Positions 38,461 to 41,002 of a stretch of 41,002 nucleotides of DNA are shown here, piece by piece. Position 1 is the stretch's first letter, and each line of letters starts with the position of its first letter. The DNA is taken from NCBI RefSeq assembly GCF_000955955.1, contig NZ_JYJG01000222.1:1-41002 (forward strand), read 5' to 3'. The notes below the pieces were generated by a model. It was not told where the DNA came from, searched no databases, and saw nothing but the letters and a program-made list of their open reading frames with translations. The translations under genes and the position numbers were made by a program. The DNA comes from Lentzea aerocolonigenes (GTDB lineage: Bacteria; Actinomycetota; Actinomycetes; Mycobacteriales; Pseudonocardiaceae).

Positions 38461-39627
38461 ATGACCGAGAGCTTCGCCGTCGATCGGCGCAACGAGGCAG
38501 AGGCTCGTATTCGGCGTTTCCTGGACCAGGAGAACCCGTCGACACCGTGCTTGGTGATCGACCTCGAGACGATACGCGCGCGCTACCAGGCAATTCACGC
38601 GGCGCTGCCGTCCGTCGACATCTTCTACGCCGTCAAGTCCAACCCGGAGCCGGCCGTGGTCGGCACCCTCGTTCCCGAGGGCTCGCAGTTCGACGTGGCG
38701 TCGCCCGCGGAGATCGACTTGTGCTTGGCGCAGGGCGCTTCGCCCGCGTCGATCTCGTACAGCAACCCCATCAAGAAGGCCGCTGACATCGCGTACGCCT
38801 TCTCGCGCGGGGTGCGATTGTTCGTGTCGGACAGCGAACAGGACGTGCGCTTCGTGGCCGAGCACGCGCCCGGTTCATCCGTGCTCGTGCGAATCCTTGT
38901 ACACAGCAAGGGTTCCACGTACCCGTTCGGCAACAAGTTCGGTTGCGATCCCGAGATGGCGACGGACCTTTTGCGGCTGGCGCACGAGTTGGGCCTGGTT
39001 CCTCTTGGCGTCGCGTTCCACGCCGGCTCGCAACAGCTCTCGGTCTCCGGCTGGGACTCCGGAATCGCCGACGCCGCTTTGATCGCGTCAAAGTTGCGTG
39101 CGGAAGGCATCGAGACCACCACCGTGAACTTGGGCGGCGGCCTTCCCGCGGTGTATCAAGAAGACACGCCGACGCTGGAGGCTTTCGCCGCCGCCATCGA
39201 GGCTTCACTCGCGCGACACTTCGGCGATGCGCGCCCGCGAGTGATGATCGAACCCGGCCGCGCGATCTCCGCCCAGGCCGGGATGATCCGCTCGTCCGTC
39301 GTCCTCGTCTCCCGCAAGTCCTATTCGGACGAACGCCGCTGGGTGTACATCGACATCGGCCGCTACCAGGGCCTCGCCGAGACCGAGGGCGAGGCGATCG
39401 CCTACGCACTGCGCACCTCGCGCGACGGCGGCGAAACCGGCCCGATCGTGCTGGCCGGCCCGACCTGCGACGCGGACGACGTGATCTACCAGCACACCCG
39501 CTACGACCTGCCGCTGGACCTCGCGGCCGGCGACCACGTGGACATCCTCTGCGCGGGCGCCTACACCTCCTCATATTCGTCCGTGTGCTTCAACGGTTTC
39601 CCGCCGTTGGCCACGTACTGCATCTAA
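38461..39627 (+). CDS. Fold III PLP-dependent decarboxylase (ornithine/lysine decarboxylase-like)
   Basis: A 388-residue alanine-racemase-fold decarboxylase. The PLP lysine lies in IFYAVKSNP (Lys59). Other conserved parts are FDVASPAEIDLCL, VAFHAGSQQ (PLP-stacking His), NLGGGLP, MIEPGRAISA (PLP-phosphate Arg) and GPTCDADDVIY, which carries the inter-subunit catalytic Cys-Asp typical of ornithine/lysine decarboxylases rather than diaminopimelate decarboxylase. It would make putrescine or cadaverine. Start: ATG directly after GGGGAA. It is the first of three polyamine genes, 34 bases before the AdoMet decarboxylase. Ornithine versus lysine preference is not decidable by eye. Confidence 0.88.
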   Translation: MTESFAVDRRNEAEARIRRFLDQENPSTPCLVIDLETIRARYQAIHAALPSVDIFYAVKSNPEPAVVGTLVPEGSQFDVASPAEIDLCLAQGASPASISYSNPIKKAADIAYAFSRGVRLFVSDSEQDVRFVAEHAPGSSVLVRILVHSKGSTYPFGNKFGCDPEMATDLLRLAHELGLVPLGVAFHAGSQQLSVSGWDSGIADAALIASKLRAEGIETTTVNLGGGLPAVYQEDTPTLEAFAAAIEASLARHFGDARPRVMIEPGRAISAQAGMIRSSVVLVSRKSYSDERRWVYIDIGRYQGLAETEGEAIAYALRTSRDGGETGPIVLAGPTCDADDVIYQHTRYDLPLDLAAGDHVDILCAGAYTSSYSSVCFNGFPPLATYCI

Positions 39628-39661
39628 GCCCGTCTGCAATTCACATAGTTTGGAGTGATTG

Positions 39662-40057
39662 ATGTCCGAAGCGCCCTGTCAGACCGAGGAAACCGTCGGT
39701 TTGTTCGCGGGACAGCACGTACTTGCAGAGCTCTCGGGTGTGAGCGCGGATCTGCTCGACGACGAGCAGTTCCTCCGGCACGCCCTTGGTGAGGTTCTCA
39801 CGCAGGCCGACGCAACGGTGCTGGAGGTGATCTCCAAGAAGTTCGATCCCCAAGGAGTCACCGTGCTGGCCCTGCTGTCGGAGTCCCATGCGTCGATCCA
39901 CACCTATCCCGAAGTGGGGTCGGTGTTCGTCGACGTGTTCACCTGCGGTACGCGCGCCAAACCCGCACTGGCCGTCCAGCTCCTCGCTGACGCCCTGGGC
40001 GCCGCTCACGTGAGCACGGACCTCGTCACTCGAGGCCTCAAGGAGCACGCCGCGTGA
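39662..40057 (+). CDS. speH: S-adenosylmethionine decarboxylase proenzyme
   Basis: A 131-residue class 1B (bacterial/archaeal small) AdoMet decarboxylase. It is self-cleaving to form the pyruvoyl cofactor: LLSESHASIHTYPE contains the Glu74-Ser75 cleavage pair, His80 and the Thr/Tyr region, and VFVDVFTCG has the conserved catalytic Cys (about 95). It supplies decarboxylated AdoMet, the aminopropyl donor, to the next gene. ATG 39662 is preferred over TTG 39659; GGAG lies 8 bases upstream. It overlaps the aminopropyltransferase by GTGA. Confidence 0.93.
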   Translation: MSEAPCQTEETVGLFAGQHVLAELSGVSADLLDDEQFLRHALGEVLTQADATVLEVISKKFDPQGVTVLALLSESHASIHTYPEVGSVFVDVFTCGTRAKPALAVQLLADALGAAHVSTDLVTRGLKEHAA

Positions 40058-40902
40058 ACACGATCAACGAACCGCTCGCCGACGGCATGACCCGCCACTG
40101 GCAAGTGGACGAGGTGCTGGTCGACACCAAAACCGACTTCCAGCACCTGGTGATCGCCCGCACGGCCCAGGGCATCTCCCTGTTCTGCGACAACGACCGC
40201 CAATCCACGGAGTTCAGCCAGCTGACCTACCACGAGGCCCTCATGGTCCCGGCATTGCTGCTGGCCGACCAGGTGGAACGCGTGCTGGTCATCGGCTCCT
40301 CCGAAGGCGTCGTCTGCCAGATGGCCGTCCAGCACGGCGCGACCGTCGTCGACCACATCGACATCGACGAGCAGGCAGTCCGCCTGTGCGCCGAGCACCT
40401 CCCCTACGGCTACACCGTCGAGGAGCTGGCCGAAGCCGAGAAGGGCACCGGCCCGGTCCGCGTGCAGTTCATCGACGGCTTCGAGTACATCCGCACCACC
40501 ACCGAGAAGTACGACATCGTGCTGGTGGACCTCCCCGACGAGCGCGAGGAGGAAGCCCAGCACAACCGCTTGTACGGCGCCGACTTCCTGCGCATGTGCA
40601 AGGCCCTGCTCCGCCCAGGCGGCGTCGTGGTCAACCAGTCGGGCTGCCAGACCATGTGGCGCAACACCACCCTGATCCGCTCCTGGCAGCGCTTCAACGA
40701 GGTGTTCGACACGGTCGCCTACTACGGCTCGGACGAGCACGAGTGGGCCTACCTGTTCGGCCGCGCGGACGTGGTCGAAGACCCGACCGCACTGATGGTC
40801 GAGCGCCTGAAGACCGCTGGCTACCAGCCGGAGTCGATCGACGACCTGGCCCTGCTGGGCAACAGCATCCCGCCATACCGAGTCCGCCAGTCACTGGCCT
40901 GA
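40054..40902 (+). CDS. speE: Spermidine synthase-like aminopropyltransferase, divergent
   Basis: A 282-residue Rossmann-fold enzyme predicted to move an aminopropyl group from decarboxylated AdoMet to putrescine or cadaverine. The N-terminal strand domain includes HLVIARTAQGISLFCDNDRQ, and QLTYHEALMVPALLL matches the Y-H-E-x-L-x-H segment with Val-Pro instead of His-Pro. The nucleotide loop is VLVIGSSEG instead of the usual GGGDGG, and the catalytic S/T-D-P is LPDE (VDLPDE), keeping both Asp. IDIDEQAV holds the ribose-binding acidic residue. These changes place it away from classical SpeE, so substrate may be atypical, but operon context is strong. Ends 15 bases before the terminator. Confidence 0.85.
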   Translation: MNTINEPLADGMTRHWQVDEVLVDTKTDFQHLVIARTAQGISLFCDNDRQSTEFSQLTYHEALMVPALLLADQVERVLVIGSSEGVVCQMAVQHGATVVDHIDIDEQAVRLCAEHLPYGYTVEELAEAEKGTGPVRVQFIDGFEYIRTTTEKYDIVLVDLPDEREEEAQHNRLYGADFLRMCKALLRPGGVVVNQSGCQTMWRNTTLIRSWQRFNEVFDTVAYYGSDEHEWAYLFGRADVVEDPTALMVERLKTAGYQPESIDDLALLGNSIPPYRVRQSLA

Positions 40903-40917
40903 CGGGCAAGCAAGCGA

Positions 40918-40952
40918 GGGGCGCTTCCCACGGGAGGCGCCCCTTTGCTTTT
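40918..40952 (+). terminator. Polyamine operon terminator
   Basis: GGGGCGCTTCCC (40918-40929) pairs with GGGAGGCGCCCC (40932-40943) with one G-T wobble, followed by TTTGCTTTT and a long T-rich run. Strong intrinsic terminator after the aminopropyltransferase. Confidence 0.85.
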
Positions 40953-41002
40953 GGTTTTGCTTTGCTTTTCGCGTGCGCTCCGGGTGGGGTCCCGTCACGA
41001 GT

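Noticed and set aside
1..41002. CRISPR arrays, complete insertion sequences, rRNA genes, prophage structural genes
   Set aside because: No regularly spaced repeats, no intact transposase with terminal inverted repeats, and no rRNA or phage structural motifs were seen.

Overview
The window is GC-rich actinobacterial chromosome, most likely from the Pseudonocardiaceae (a Lentzea/Saccharothrix/Actinosynnema-type organism). Supporting signs are very high GC with GTG starts and ATGA/GTGA stop-start overlaps, Lsr2, a SigE-family ECF sigma factor, a LuxR/NB-ATPase regulator, a MalT-like/BTAD activator, a multidomain GH18 chitinase, a DUF3558/YbaB/DUF6346 group, and DUF2637 and DUF5753 remnants. Genus assignment is inference only.

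Layout. 1-5.9 kb: end of an MprF-like gene, a LuxR ATPase regulator, two tandem LysE exporters, a DUF4232 lipoprotein and an acyl-CoA dehydrogenase-fold flavoprotein. 5.9-10.6 kb: secreted chitinase, divergent PadR plus FAD monooxygenase, then an Lrp regulator beside a membrane protein. 11.4-19.8 kb: a CitA/CitB-type two-component system divergent from a complete TctCBA tripartite tricarboxylate transporter, followed by a large MalT-like/BTAD activator. 19.7-21.4 kb: two secreted proteins of unknown role. 21.4-23.1 kb: a PopR-like regulator convergent with two clpP genes, with matching palindromic operators at both promoters; one ClpP has lost its catalytic serine. 23.1-25.6 kb: a tightly overlapped sugar-acid operon (epimerase-like protein, KDG-kinase-like PfkB kinase, SMP-30 lactonase). 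25.7-28.2 kb: an exported degenerate nuclease-CBM2 protein, a LamG gene remnant, and a Tat-exported TPR protein with a degenerate aspartic-protease fold.

28.3-32.4 kb is an accessory segment. It holds a chain of truncated genes (zinc-ribbon, DUF2637, DUF5753), then a short operon resembling type VII secretion accessory loci, one member of which is frameshifted. It ends at the 3' side of a tRNA-Leu(CAA) gene that has an unusually short variable arm. A 14-bp direct repeat brackets most of it, so it looks like a decayed mobile element or hotspot. 32.4-41 kb returns to core-like content: CsoR with its operator, Lsr2, a PabA-PabB fusion, a sigma factor with a membrane partner, a membrane metallophosphoesterase, and a compact polyamine operon (PLP decarboxylase, AdoMet decarboxylase, aminopropyltransferase) ending in a strong terminator.

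The most interesting signals are the ClpP pair with one predicted dead subunit under a PopR-like regulator, the recurrence of likely pseudoenzymes (ClpP, nuclease, aspartic protease), the composite gene scar next to the odd tRNA, and several clear operator candidates. All family assignments are by eye from motifs; no search was run.
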